A stretch of 26,637 bases of DNA from Desulfobacula sp. (GCF_021107415.1 NZ_JAIOSW010000435.1:1-26637); one strand, 5' to 3'; numbered from the stretch's first letter, positions 8,069-16,643 are shown. The notes: a model not told the origin generated them from the letters alone. Made by a program: numbers and translations.

Positions 8069-10021
8069 TTAACGTCCCAGCTTTATTTCTATGTCGTCTA
8101 CAACAGACGCAAGCGCCTGGGCTGCATTATTCATATTAGTAGCATATTGTGTAGTTCCTTCAGCCCAAATTTTAAGATGTCGTGCTGTTTGGCCGTTCGA
8201 TTGGGTGGCGTAGTCTTTAAGCAAATTACTCATTTTTACAGCTAACTCTTCCACATTCTGTTTCAAATGGGCAAGGTATGAATGTTGCTGATCATCCATG
8301 TTGTCAAACATAGTACCCGCGGTTTCTACCAAGTTTTTCATTTTCTGAATAAGGGTATTGAAGTCATTTGAGCTTTCCAGTATACGGTCAAAGATCTTTT
8401 TAATCTCCGAAGTACTGGCCTGATTTTCTTTTGCAAGCGTCTCTGTGCTTGCTACTGCTGCCGTAATTGTATCTGATAGTTTAACTCCGGCCTGATGTAT
8501 ATATCCACCAAAGGTTTTTAATTTGTTAACCGTTGAGCTTAGTTCGGAAGATGTTTCCTTCATATACTTAGTTGCTTCAGTATTTGCTGAAACTGATTCC
8601 TTTATTAAACTTTGGAGAGATTGCCCCTGATTTAGTAACTCCCTTGTCTCCTGGAATTGAGTTTTTAAACCATGATCAATTCGTTCTAATAGAGCTGACG
8701 TACCTTTTTTCATTTTGCTTGTCTGATTTATGAATTCTTCACCACGCTTTCTTTCTCTATCTGCTGCAACTTTATCTCTGTCATTTAGTTTGCTAGAAAG
8801 TTCTCCAAATGTGTTTTTAATAAATTCAGATAAGACCTTATTCTGAGAATTAGTATTTTCAACCAACAAGTTTACTTGAGATGAAATATTTTGAATCAGC
8901 TCTTCTTCTTTTTGGGCAACACTATTTTGAGAATCTTCCATTTTATCAAGAAACGCCTGCATTGAAGTTCCGAATCCCGCCAAAGAGATGTTCATTTTAT
9001 CTGAGGCATCATCCATTGCCTGCCTTTGCTGATTCCCTTCTACACCAAATTTCTCCATGAATTTTTCAAGTAGATTTTCCAAGGCTTTCTGGTTGCCATC
9101 CGATGTCTCATCCACCAGCTTATTAATAGCAGGTGCCATGATTTTTTCCAGACTCGCTTCCAATCCAGATTGAATTCCTTCCGTTACTTGGATTAAAGAT
9201 TCCTGCATTTTTAATCCGATTTTTTCTGCAAGACCCTGAAGACTTTCCCTTGATTGTTTACCGTCATGTGCAATACGTTGAAGTTGTTCTTCCGCGCTAA
9301 TTCGATCAAACAATTTATCAATTAAATTTTGTAATCGAGTGATTCTTGTTCTCGCTATACGTTCAATGTTTTTTTCAATAATATTAAACAAAACACTGAG
9401 GGATACACCCCAAACGGATGTTATAAAAGCAATCTTCGCTCCATTGATAACCCCGGCAACACCTGTTTTCATTTCATCAACGGAAACATCATTGGCAATA
9501 TTGAGCTGCGCCAGACCAAGTTGTAGCCCAACAAAAGTTCCAATAACGCCTATTGCAGTTAAAAAACCCGGCACAGCTGCTACAAGTCGACTACCTACAA
9601 TCCCAGAGGCAAGGGTTGATGAGTTAAAAAAATATGCCGCATCAAAGGTATTAAAAAGACAAATTTTATTATTTTTATCCCCTTCGATTAGTGTCTCATC
9701 GAATTCTAACCATAAGTGCCCTGCTCCATGCTTTACCTTTTTGGCTTTATCTATAAATTCTTGTCTATTTTCTGCTATTGTTTCTGAACTGTACCCCTTC
9801 AACAGGGTTTTTAACCAGTTAATTCGTCTAAATGTTTTATATAATTTCCAAATAGATGGGATTGAAAATAAAGTAAAAACACCCAAAAGTAATACAATAA
9901 ACCATGCACTTAGTTCATCAGCGCTTTGTGGGAACCCATTTAGAACTAATTTAAAATTTGGTAGCAACTTGGTTAGATCAACTTTATCTATCACTTCAGC
10001 GGCTGTTGTATTTGTCGACAT
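8069..10021 (-). CDS. zorA: Zorya protein ZorA: MotA/TolQ/ExbB-like motor with long coiled-coil tail
   Basis: This 650-residue inner-membrane protein has hydrophobic helices at about 39-59, 148-170 and 188-213. The last two carry MotA/TolQ/ExbB channel features (GVIGTFVGLQLGL and GAKIAFITSVWGVSLS). From about 220 to 650 it is an almost continuous helical, Gln/Lys/Glu/Ser-rich tail with coiled-coil character. In studied Zorya a pentamer of ZorA surrounds two ZorB and the tails form a long cytoplasmic spike that relays the infection signal. This tail looks shorter than that of the E. coli type I protein (about 730 residues in total, from memory). It is the first gene of the operon. The ATG at 10021 is chosen because a strong ribosome-binding site lies 5 bases upstream. 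Confidence 0.92.
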   Translation of the reverse strand: MSTNTTAAEVIDKVDLTKLLPNFKLVLNGFPQSADELSAWFIVLLLGVFTLFSIPSIWKLYKTFRRINWLKTLLKGYSSETIAENRQEFIDKAKKVKHGAGHLWLEFDETLIEGDKNNKICLFNTFDAAYFFNSSTLASGIVGSRLVAAVPGFLTAIGVIGTFVGLQLGLAQLNIANDVSVDEMKTGVAGVINGAKIAFITSVWGVSLSVLFNIIEKNIERIARTRITRLQNLIDKLFDRISAEEQLQRIAHDGKQSRESLQGLAEKIGLKMQESLIQVTEGIQSGLEASLEKIMAPAINKLVDETSDGNQKALENLLEKFMEKFGVEGNQQRQAMDDASDKMNISLAGFGTSMQAFLDKMEDSQNSVAQKEEELIQNISSQVNLLVENTNSQNKVLSEFIKNTFGELSSKLNDRDKVAADRERKRGEEFINQTSKMKKGTSALLERIDHGLKTQFQETRELLNQGQSLQSLIKESVSANTEATKYMKETSSELSSTVNKLKTFGGYIHQAGVKLSDTITAAVASTETLAKENQASTSEIKKIFDRILESSNDFNTLIQKMKNLVETAGTMFDNMDDQQHSYLAHLKQNVEELAVKMSNLLKDYATQSNGQTARHLKIWAEGTTQYATNMNNAAQALASVVDDIEIKLGR

Positions 10022-10024
10022 AAA

Positions 10025-10032
10025 TTCCCTCT
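10025..10032 (-). promoter_or_regulatory. Ribosome-binding site of zorA
   Basis: On the minus strand AGAGGGAA precedes the zorA ATG; its GAGGG core is 5 bases from the start. This supports the start at 10021. I could not pick a convincing -35/-10 pair in the 60 bases above it. Confidence 0.65.
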
Positions 10033-10083
10033 ACAGAGCTATTAGCATGCTATCAATAGTCCGGACCCTAAATATCATTAATG

Positions 10084-10325
10084 TCATTTAAAAATTTGAT
10101 CATTAAAAATCACAGTATTATTTTCAGAAAAAATATCTACATTTATGGTACCCATTTCTTGTGTTAACTGTTCAATAAACGGATATAGTTTTATCAATAC
10201 CGAATTCCAGAGATAAAAATATACCGCATAGGTTTTATAGCACATTCGTTAGTTAACTTGCTGTGTTCAGAAAGAAACGAAAAGTTTGGAGACTTCTTTA
10301 TTTTATTTTTTACGGTTGTATCCAT
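10084..10325 (-). pseudogene. Frameshifted remnant resembling the N-terminus of HsdR/DUF4145-type restriction subunits
   Basis: Two minus-strand frames join into one coherent peptide. The first runs from an ATG at 10325 to a stop at 10194-10196 and begins MDTTVKNKIKKSPNFSFL. The second frame, open above that point and ending at 10084, continues with LIKLYPFIEQLTQEMG. The order PNFSFL-SEH, then a Y-F aromatic patch, then LIKL-x-FIEQLTQE recalls the N-terminal region of type I restriction R subunits (…NFSFL…DPN…LIKLRQF…L). At least one frameshift and an early stop are needed, so at about 80 residues it is a dead fragment of a much larger gene. It sits 62 bases upstream of zorA. The family assignment is from memory and tentative. 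Confidence 0.35.
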
Positions 10326-10856
10326 TTCAATTAGTCCTGAGTAATTATTCCCGGTCTTTTTAAGCATTTACAAACCGTACCATCATCTCAATATCGCTTA
10401 ATCGCTGTGAAATCAATAAAATATAGTAAATTTACATGAATTTCAGTTATTCCTGATCAAACCCTGTTTTCTTGGTTAAGAGTATCAGATAATTTAATCT
10501 CATGATTTCTTGCATGAATATGGCTTCAATTTTTAATGGAAAACAGTTTTGATTTGTATCGGTATCATTAAGTTTTTTCACTGTGGACTATGTCTATCTA
10601 TCAGCAGGGGAGGCCTGTATTTTAAGGGTGTTGACTATTATTAACAGTCCCAGGATTTTTGAAATAAAGCCCGGCACAACATCTTGTGGTTGGTGAAAAT
10701 TTCATCTATTACGCAGATATTCAACTAATTAAATATAATTGAGGGATTCTCAAAGAAAGTATTAAAGTATAGGATTTGATAATTCTCAAAAATGTGCATC
10801 AATTCATGTTAATTTTTTAAAAAAGTTGTGCTGAATATTAAATTCCTGGCACAGAG
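10326..10856. other. AT-rich intergenic stretch without a recognisable gene
   Basis: No frame gives a plausible protein in this stretch. The only structure seen is repeat copy B at 10509-10597, followed by a weakly similar tail to about 10700. I see no tRNA, transposase or clear promoter. Confidence 0.5.
10509..10597 (+). repeat. Decayed direct repeat, copy B (right of Zorya)
   Basis: Partner of 2116-2204: same orientation, ungapped, about 63 of 89 identical, with the exact 17-base core at 10546-10562. Beyond it, 10650-10700 keeps weaker similarity to 2228-2280, where copy A reads into the DUF5131 fragment. Both copies may therefore descend from the same longer sequence. The two copies bracket the whole Zorya operon and the HsdR-like remnant. 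Confidence 0.55.
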
Positions 10857-11043
10857 ACCAGTTCAGGTTAGCTCGCCTTTACGGAGCATTTTGGAAAGTT
10901 TTGTTACAGGCTCTGTCGGGCGCAACGTTAAGTGACGGGAATTGTTTGAGCGCAGCGAGTTTTTCCGTCACAAGTGAAGTCCGGCATAGAGCCTGTCAAG
11001 ACGTTCCATCCAGCGACGGAAAGGTGAGCTAACCTGAACGGGT
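10857..11043. repeat. Large nested palindromic element downstream of rsmG
   Basis: The outer arms 10857-10884 and 11017-11043 are inverted copies with a few mismatches; the core gttcaggttagct pairs with agctaacctgaac. A second pair, about 10890-10921 with 10979-11008, includes caggctct against agagcctg. An inner hairpin pairs gtgacgg near 10932 with ccgtcac near 10965 around a GC-rich loop. The whole 187 bases can fold into one long interrupted hairpin. It is visibly more GC-rich than its surroundings and lies 17 bases past the rsmG stop. It could be a MITE-like or other palindromic mobile repeat, or a structured RNA. No internal ORF is evident. Confidence 0.6.
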
Positions 11044-11060
11044 ATAAAGTCTGAGTAAAA

Positions 11061-11729
11061 TCAGCGTTTAGCAAATAATTTGATCATATATCGATCTGAT
11101 TTTTCAAACGGTAATAGATAATGATCAATTTTAAAATCAAAATTTTTTGAAATTTCAGATGTGATCTCTTTTTCAGCATTTTTTCCTTTCATGGCATAAA
11201 CTGAGCCTTTATCACTTAAAAACGGAAAAGCAAGCTCTACAAAGTTTGAAAGGTCAGTAAAAGCCCGTGATATAACGGCATCAAACTTATTTTTATAGAC
11301 TTTATTCCCATGAAGGTCTTCAACCCTTGAATGGATGGCATCAATATTTTCCAAATGCAGGGTGCGTATCACATGCTTTAAAAAATTGACTTTTTTTCGA
11401 GAGGAATCAATCAGAATAACTTTTAATGAAGGCTTCATTATTTTAATTGGAATCCCTGGAAATCCTCCCCCTGATCCTATATCCATAAGACATTTTTCAT
11501 TTTCAAAAAAAGAGACCGGGGCAATGGAATCAATAAAATGTTTTTCTGCAACTTTCAAAGGGTCTTTAATAGCAGTAAGATTTATTTTTTTATTCCATGC
11601 CGAAAGCTCTTTTGCATGAAGGGTCATCAACTCCACCTGATGTTCAGAAACCTTGATTCCCAGATCATTTGATCCGTTCTTTAAGTGCTGTTTAAATTTC
11701 CGAATGGATTGTTCTGATAGAATAGTCAC
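11061..11729 (-). CDS. rsmG: 16S rRNA (guanine527-N7)-methyltransferase RsmG (GidB)
   Basis: This 222-residue Rossmann-fold methyltransferase uses SAM to methylate G527 of 16S rRNA in the cytoplasm. The family block WNKKINLTAI is at 45-54 and is followed by EKHFIDS near 62-68. The SAM-binding motif I, DIGSGGGFPGIP, is at 83-94, and ISRAF follows near 155. Its length is normal for the family. The start used is a GTG at 11729 without a visible ribosome-binding site, so the true start could differ by a few codons. It is divergent from fusA across a 194-base gap, so the two promoters must share that space. The usual mnmG/parA neighbours are not seen here. The large palindrome follows its stop. 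Confidence 0.93.
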   Translation of the reverse strand: MTILSEQSIRKFKQHLKNGSNDLGIKVSEHQVELMTLHAKELSAWNKKINLTAIKDPLKVAEKHFIDSIAPVSFFENEKCLMDIGSGGGFPGIPIKIMKPSLKVILIDSSRKKVNFLKHVIRTLHLENIDAIHSRVEDLHGNKVYKNKFDAVISRAFTDLSNFVELAFPFLSDKGSVYAMKGKNAEKEITSEISKNFDFKIDHYLLPFEKSDRYMIKLFAKR

Positions 11730-11745
11730 AATTTATAATTTTTAC

Positions 11746-11774
11746 TTGACATATTAACAGTTTAAATATAATAT
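11746..11774 (+). promoter_or_regulatory. Sigma-70 promoter of fusA
   Basis: A perfect -35 TTGACA at 11746-11751 is followed, after a 17-base spacer, by TAATAT at 11769-11774, one base off the TATAAT consensus. Transcription would start near 11782 and leave a leader of about 140 bases before the fusA ATG. This fits a highly expressed translation factor. Confidence 0.75.
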
Positions 11775-11923
11775 ATTCGACTTTATAAGCTAAGTTTAAC
11801 TTCGGGTTCACATTAACAAAATCGTAATAATTTAGCAATATTAAACTATGGCAAGCCTTTGACAATAATTGCATTCTAAAATTGTGCAAAGGTGAATTTT
11901 ATATTCATAAGGATGATTTTAAA

Positions 11924-14005
11924 ATGATCAGAGATCTAAAGAGAGTAAGAAATATTGGAATCAGTGCTCATATTGATTCCGGTAAGACCACACTGACTGA
12001 AAGAATTCTATTTTACACTGAAAGAATCCATAAGATCAATGAAGTCAGGGGCAAAGACGGTACCGGCGCCATCATGGATTCCATGGAACTTGAGAGAGAA
12101 AGAGGCATTACCATAGCATCGGCTGCTACATATTGTGAATGGAAAAAAAATAACATTAATATTATTGACACCCCGGGCCATGTTGACTTTACAGTTGAAG
12201 TTGAACGGTCTTTAAGAGTTCTGGACGGGGTTGTACTGATTCTGTGCTCTGTATCCGGGGTCCAGTCACAATCCATTACCGTAGACCAGCAGATGAAAAG
12301 ATATAAAGTTCCCTGCATTGCCTATATTAACAAATGTGACAGATCCGGTGCAAATCCTGTTAAGGTGAGTGAACAGCTCAAAGATAAGTTAGGACATAAT
12401 TCCGTCATGCTGCAACTTCCCATAGGACTTGAAGATAAACATGAAGGCATCATTGACCTTGTTTCCATGAAAGCCAATTATTTTGAAGGTAATAATGGTG
12501 AAAAGGTAGTCATTAAAGATATCCCGGCTGAGATGATGGCGGATGCTGAAATAGCACGGGAAGAAATGATTGATGCTGTCTCTCTTTTCTCTGATGATCT
12601 TACCGATGCCATTCTGGAAGAAAAAGAAATCACAGAAGAATTAATCATGACTGCTGTTCGAACCGGAACTATTGCAAGGCAGATGACCCCTGTTTTTCTT
12701 GGGTCTGCATATAAGAACAAAGCAGTTCAGCCGTTAATGGACGCAGTGCTTAATTACCTTCCGTCCCCCCTTGACATCGAGAATGAAGCCATTGACCTTG
12801 ATAACAATGAAGAAACCGTTATTCTTGAAAGCAATTTTGATAAACCCACCGTGGCATTGGCCTTTAAGCTGGAAGACGGTCAATATGGCCAGTTGACTTA
12901 TATCAGAGTCTATCAAGGATGTATTAATAAAGGCGATACATTGATTAATTCCAGAAACGGCAAGAAAATGAAAGCCGGCCGCCTGATCCGGATGCATTCC
13001 GCACAAATGGAAGAGGTTGATGCCATTCCTGCCGGTCACATTGGTGCCATGTTCGGTGTTGACTGTGCCTCGGGAGATACCTTTGTATCTCCACAAATCA
13101 ATTATACCATGATGGCCATGCATGTCATGGACCCTGTTATCTCTCTTTCCATTGTACCCAAGGATAATAAAGCCCAGATTAACATGTCAAAGGCATTAAA
13201 CCGGTTTACCAAGGAAGATCCGACTTTCAGAACTTATATGGATCATGAAACCGGCGATACCATTATCCAGGGTATGGGTGAACTCCACCTTGAAGTATAT
13301 GTTGAGAGAATGAAAAGAGAATATGACGCCGAGGTAGAAACCGGCCAGCCAAGGGTTGCATACAGGGAAACCATTACCCGGAAGGCTCTGTTTAACTATA
13401 CTCACAAAAAACAGACCGGCGGCGCAGGACAATATGGTCGTGTGGCCGGATTTATTGAGCCGTGTGAGGAAGAATTTGAATTTGTAAATAAGATTACAGG
13501 CGGCAGAATTCCCACACAATATATCTCGGCCTGTGAAAAGGGATTTCAAGGGTGCATGGGTAAAGGCCCGAAACTTGAGTTCCCTGTTACCGGCATTAAA
13601 ATCACTATTGACGATGGTGCCTACCATGCAGTTGATTCCTCAGAGATGGCGTTTCAAGCAGCATCAAGAGGAGCCTTTCTTGAAGGATATGCCAAAGCAA
13701 AATCCGTTATCAAAGAACCCATTATGAAGGTTGTCATTGAAACACCCAATGAATTCCAGGGTGGCTGCATGGGTTTGATTAACCAGAGAAGAGGTATTAT
13801 TCAAGGCTCCCAGGAAGAAGGTGTCATGTCAGTCATTGAATCCCAGGTGCCCTTATCTGATATGTTTGGCTTTTCTACTGTGCTTAGATCTGCTACCCAG
13901 GGAAAAGCGCAATTTACAATGGAATTTTCAACATACAAACAGGTGCCGCAGTCTATTGCAGAAGAGATTGCCAGAAAAAAACATGAAGAAAAAGTACAAA
14001 AATAA
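11924..14005 (+). CDS. fusA: Translation elongation factor G (EF-G1 of the spirochaete/mitochondrial type)
   Basis: This 693-residue GTPase drives ribosomal translocation. The G1 loop AHIDSGKT is at 15-22, the switch I region carries [13 protein letters not shown] at 51-63, G3 DTPGH is at 82-86 and G4 NKCD at 136-139. Domains II to V follow, including GGAGQYGRV and a C-terminal [30 protein letters not shown] with ERILFYT, and [13 protein letters not shown], are closer to mitochondrial EFG1 and the spdEFG1 group of spirochaetes, planctomycetes and deltaproteobacteria than to E. coli EF-G (AHIDAGKT). I take the ATG at 11924, 10 bases after AAGGA, over an upstream in-frame TTG at 11882, because it yields the normal N-terminus. 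The next gene starts 27 bases later and is probably cotranscribed. Confidence 0.94.
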   Translation: MIRDLKRVRNIGISAHIDSGKTTLTERILFYTERIHKINEVRGKDGTGAIMDSMELERERGITIASAATYCEWKKNNINIIDTPGHVDFTVEVERSLRVLDGVVLILCSVSGVQSQSITVDQQMKRYKVPCIAYINKCDRSGANPVKVSEQLKDKLGHNSVMLQLPIGLEDKHEGIIDLVSMKANYFEGNNGEKVVIKDIPAEMMADAEIAREEMIDAVSLFSDDLTDAILEEKEITEELIMTAVRTGTIARQMTPVFLGSAYKNKAVQPLMDAVLNYLPSPLDIENEAIDLDNNEETVILESNFDKPTVALAFKLEDGQYGQLTYIRVYQGCINKGDTLINSRNGKKMKAGRLIRMHSAQMEEVDAIPAGHIGAMFGVDCASGDTFVSPQINYTMMAMHVMDPVISLSIVPKDNKAQINMSKALNRFTKEDPTFRTYMDHETGDTIIQGMGELHLEVYVERMKREYDAEVETGQPRVAYRETITRKALFNYTHKKQTGGAGQYGRVAGFIEPCEEEFEFVNKITGGRIPTQYISACEKGFQGCMGKGPKLEFPVTGIKITIDDGAYHAVDSSEMAFQAASRGAFLEGYAKAKSVIKEPIMKVVIETPNEFQGGCMGLINQRRGIIQGSQEEGVMSVIESQVPLSDMFGFSTVLRSATQGKAQFTMEFSTYKQVPQSIAEEIARKKHEEKVQK

Positions 14006-14032
14006 TAAGACTTTTATATAAAGAGAGGAAAT

Positions 14033-14734
14033 ATGCTAAAAAAAGATCTCATTCTTAAAACCCCGGTTTCAAAAACCATTGGGATTGAAAATATAAAAAA
14101 CGGCAAATTCGGTGCAGTTCTTTCAAGGGCCGGTGTTGGAAAAACCAGTTTTTTGGTTCAGATCGCCTTGACACAATTATTAAACAATGAAAAAATTCTC
14201 CATGTCAGCCTGGATGACCCTATGGAAAAAATAAACTTAAGATATAAAGAAGGATATACAAATCTTATCGACTATATCGGGTATATTGATCCCCAGAAAG
14301 CCGTCCGGCTATGGGAAGATATCAAACCCAATAAAGTCGGGATCAGTTATAATGAATCCACCTTTGATACCGGGAAGATCAGGGATTATCTTAAAAGTTT
14401 TAAAAAAGCTGATCTTACTTTGCCATCCATCATGATCATTGACGGATTAAATTTTGACAAGGATATTTCAAAGGTCCTTGAAGAGTTTGAAAATCTGAAC
14501 CGTGAATTTTCCATTTTTATCTGGTTCTCCATGAAGAGCCACAGAGATGAAGAACTTTGTGAAAATGGATTTCCTATCCAGCTTGAAACGAATAAAGACA
14601 AGTTTGACAAAGCCATTTTCCTTCAGCCTGTGGAAGATAAAATAGAAGCAATTATTTTAAAAAATGGGGATAGAACCGATCAAAAGTTCAGACTTGATCC
14701 AGCCACAATGATGATTGTTGAAGAACATAAATAG
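14033..14734 (+). CDS. RecA/KaiC-like P-loop ATPase, function unknown
   Basis: This 233-residue protein has a single RecA-like core. Its Walker A is SRAGVGKTS at 31-39, with Ser where the first Gly/Ala is usual. FLVQIALTQLL follows, then a beta strand ILHVSLDDP, and a Walker B IMIIDG ends near D137. A serine-rich strand, FIWFSMKSH (162-170), matches the sensor strand seen in KaiC/RadA-like ATPases. No zinc finger or second domain is visible, so it is neither RadA nor full KaiC. A GAGAGGAAAT ribosome-binding site precedes the ATG and the gene trails fusA by 27 bases. I know of no assigned function; the linkage to EF-G may simply be operon sharing. The fold is confident, the role unknown. Confidence 0.75.
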   Translation: MLKKDLILKTPVSKTIGIENIKNGKFGAVLSRAGVGKTSFLVQIALTQLLNNEKILHVSLDDPMEKINLRYKEGYTNLIDYIGYIDPQKAVRLWEDIKPNKVGISYNESTFDTGKIRDYLKSFKKADLTLPSIMIIDGLNFDKDISKVLEEFENLNREFSIFIWFSMKSHRDEELCENGFPIQLETNKDKFDKAIFLQPVEDKIEAIILKNGDRTDQKFRLDPATMMIVEEHK

Positions 14735-14742
14735 ATTCATAT

Positions 14743-14766
14743 TTCCCCGCCGCAAGCGGCGGGGAA
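14743..14766. terminator. Bidirectional hairpin between convergent genes
   Basis: An almost closed palindrome with an 11-bp stem (14743-14753 with 14756-14766) of sequence ttccccgccgc sits between the ATPase gene stop and the LamG protein stop. It has the stability of an intrinsic terminator, but the U-tract is poor on both strands. Confidence 0.6.
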
Positions 14767-14783
14767 TAAAACTCCGAGGGATT

Positions 14784-16643
14784 TTAATTGGTTGTTATAC
14801 CATACTCCCCTGCAAAGCCTGCAAGAAGCCTCACATCATAGTCACCGGCAACTATGCCGCCGGCTAATCCTGAGAGGTCAGAACCGTCCACATCTCCATC
14901 ACCGTCGATATCTCCAAATTTCATCGCGCCCGAAGGTACAAACGCTGTGTCGGGTGCATTGTAGCCGGATAAAGTCCCATCATTACCATTGGTTGTAGCA
15001 TCAAAAGCACTCCTCAAGGTTGACGGCTCATCAAAATGCCAGAGACCTATCAGCCCTTCTTCATCACCCTTCATCGGAAACCACATACCAGCCTGAATGT
15101 CAGCCTGTGACAGTTCATTATTCCAGATGCGGACTTCATCTATCCTTCCCTTGAAATGATTTGAGGCTGAACCAGAGTCCCATTCCTGACCGATACTGAA
15201 TAATGCTGTTCTTGACGGTGTTATAGAGGGGGTAAACGTCACCTGCTCCTCACCATTCACATACAAAGTGCCTCTATATGGGCCATGGGGAGCCGCTATT
15301 TTGATTGCCACTGCCACATGATACCAATGGCCTGGTAAAGATTCAATGGTGCTTTGGATAAAACCTCTAATGTTATCAAAATAACAAAACTTTTGATTAT
15401 CTCCATCGTACATTAACAAGTTATAATTACCACCTGAGGATGTATTAAACGCTAGAACAGATGCCTTACCAGCCTGAGGCTCAGGATACACCCAGGCTTC
15501 AAATGTAATGGCTTCGGCTGTAATAGCTTCGACTGAGAATAAATAGCCTCGAGCTCTAAGATCATTGGAAACAAGATTTGCCTCAACATAATCATTGATG
15601 CCATCCAGAACCAGTGCATTACCGTTTCCCACTGGTATTGCGACTGCCTCTGCATTGCTTTGATCATGATGTCTGTCTTTCCAACCTAGGCTATCCTCGT
15701 CAATCGCCGACACAGCTTTGTAAATATAAACCTGAGCATTGTCAACATCAGTATCAGTATAAAAAACATCCCACTCCTTATTGTAATAATCAGGCATAGC
15801 AGGATTAAAATTCTCAATTGTGGCGAGCAACTCCGGGACAGGCGAACCACCAATCCTCCACCGATAAATATGGTAAGGATGAATCAAATGACCGTAATGA
15901 TTTGGATCATTTAATGAAATATCAGCAGGCAGGAAGCGAAGATCAACATTCCCTTCTGATGCCCATGTTGTTAATTTTGAAACATGATATTTAAACGGGC
16001 TTAATAAGTCATCATCATGTGTTTTAGCGAATCCACCCGCTCTTACAAATTCGAAATCAACATTTTGTGCCCACCATTCGTCCCTTCCGTCATCAACCAC
16101 GATCATATACAATAAAATATCTGCAATTAATCGATTTCTAAATCCACTGTCATTAAAATTATTGCCTATCCTGTCGTGATCAAGATATCCCATCCGCATC
16201 AGATCATACATCGAATCATGTATACACGAACAACGGATATAAAACTCTCGATTATTGGCAATATTTAGCGTATTCCAAGGCGTTGATGCGCCATCCCATC
16301 GATACCCTTTTTTTACGGTTAATACACCAGCCTCCAACTCAATAAACTCCCATTTTATTAATACACGACTGATAGCATCTAACTGCTGCAAAAGCATTTG
16401 GCGCTGTGTTTCAGTTCTATCCCATTTAAAATAGGGCCCCGGCAATTCACTGAGAACACTTAAATATTTTTTTATATCAATTGTATAATCCTTGGCCACC
16501 TCGTAATAGAGTATGGTATCCAAACCACCGCCTGTTGGACCGTCTATGTATTCAAAGGCATCATCAGTTGCATTTACCGGCAGGACGGCGAATGCTATAA
16601 AGACCAGTACAAAAATCATTCCCAATGTAGCTTTTTGTATCAT
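14784..16643 (-). CDS. Secreted DUF1353-like / LamG-like protein with C-terminal calcium-loop repeat
   Basis: This 619-residue protein has a signal peptide (hydrophobic about 7-22, likely cleaved after NA at 25). Residues about 113-185 (GYRWDGASTPWN, CIHDSMYDL, FRNRLIADILL) resemble DUF1353, a family seen near phage structural genes and in bacterial genomes. Residues about 340-515 form a LamG/concanavalin-like jelly roll: ALVLDGINDYVE, FEAWVYP, WYHVAVAI, LYVNGE, GRIDEVRIWN. The tail has a dockerin/EF-hand-like DIDGDGDVDGSDL loop at 578-590, a calcium-binding pattern common in exported Desulfobacterota proteins. The start has a good GGGAGA site 6-7 bases upstream. It is probably cell-surface or secreted; ligand and role are unknown. 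The DUF1353 part is moderately sure, LamG and the calcium loop surer. Confidence 0.75.
   Translation of the reverse strand: MIQKATLGMIFVLVFIAFAVLPVNATDDAFEYIDGPTGGGLDTILYYEVAKDYTIDIKKYLSVLSELPGPYFKWDRTETQRQMLLQQLDAISRVLIKWEFIELEAGVLTVKKGYRWDGASTPWNTLNIANNREFYIRCSCIHDSMYDLMRMGYLDHDRIGNNFNDSGFRNRLIADILLYMIVVDDGRDEWWAQNVDFEFVRAGGFAKTHDDDLLSPFKYHVSKLTTWASEGNVDLRFLPADISLNDPNHYGHLIHPYHIYRWRIGGSPVPELLATIENFNPAMPDYYNKEWDVFYTDTDVDNAQVYIYKAVSAIDEDSLGWKDRHHDQSNAEAVAIPVGNGNALVLDGINDYVEANLVSNDLRARGYLFSVEAITAEAITFEAWVYPEPQAGKASVLAFNTSSGGNYNLLMYDGDNQKFCYFDNIRGFIQSTIESLPGHWYHVAVAIKIAAPHGPYRGTLYVNGEEQVTFTPSITPSRTALFSIGQEWDSGSASNHFKGRIDEVRIWNNELSQADIQAGMWFPMKGDEEGLIGLWHFDEPSTLRSAFDATTNGNDGTLSGYNAPDTAFVPSGAMKFGDIDGDGDVDGSDLSGLAGGIVAGDYDVRLLAGFAGEYGITTN

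Noticed and set aside
9339..10091. 250-residue plus-strand ORF
   Set aside because: It lies antisense to zorA, whose domains are clear, and has a composition of translated noncoding strand.
10857..11043. Integron attC site
   Set aside because: One GTTRRRY-like box (gttaagt) occurs inside, but the matching RYYYAAC box at the other end is missing and no integrase gene or cassette row is seen.
11882..11923. Upstream TTG start for fusA
   Set aside because: The extra 14 residues are not part of EF-G, and the ATG at 11924 has a suitable AAGGA site and gives the family N-terminus.
12013..13627. Several minus-strand ORFs of 80-143 residues
   Set aside because: They are antisense shadows of fusA, which is unambiguous over its whole length.
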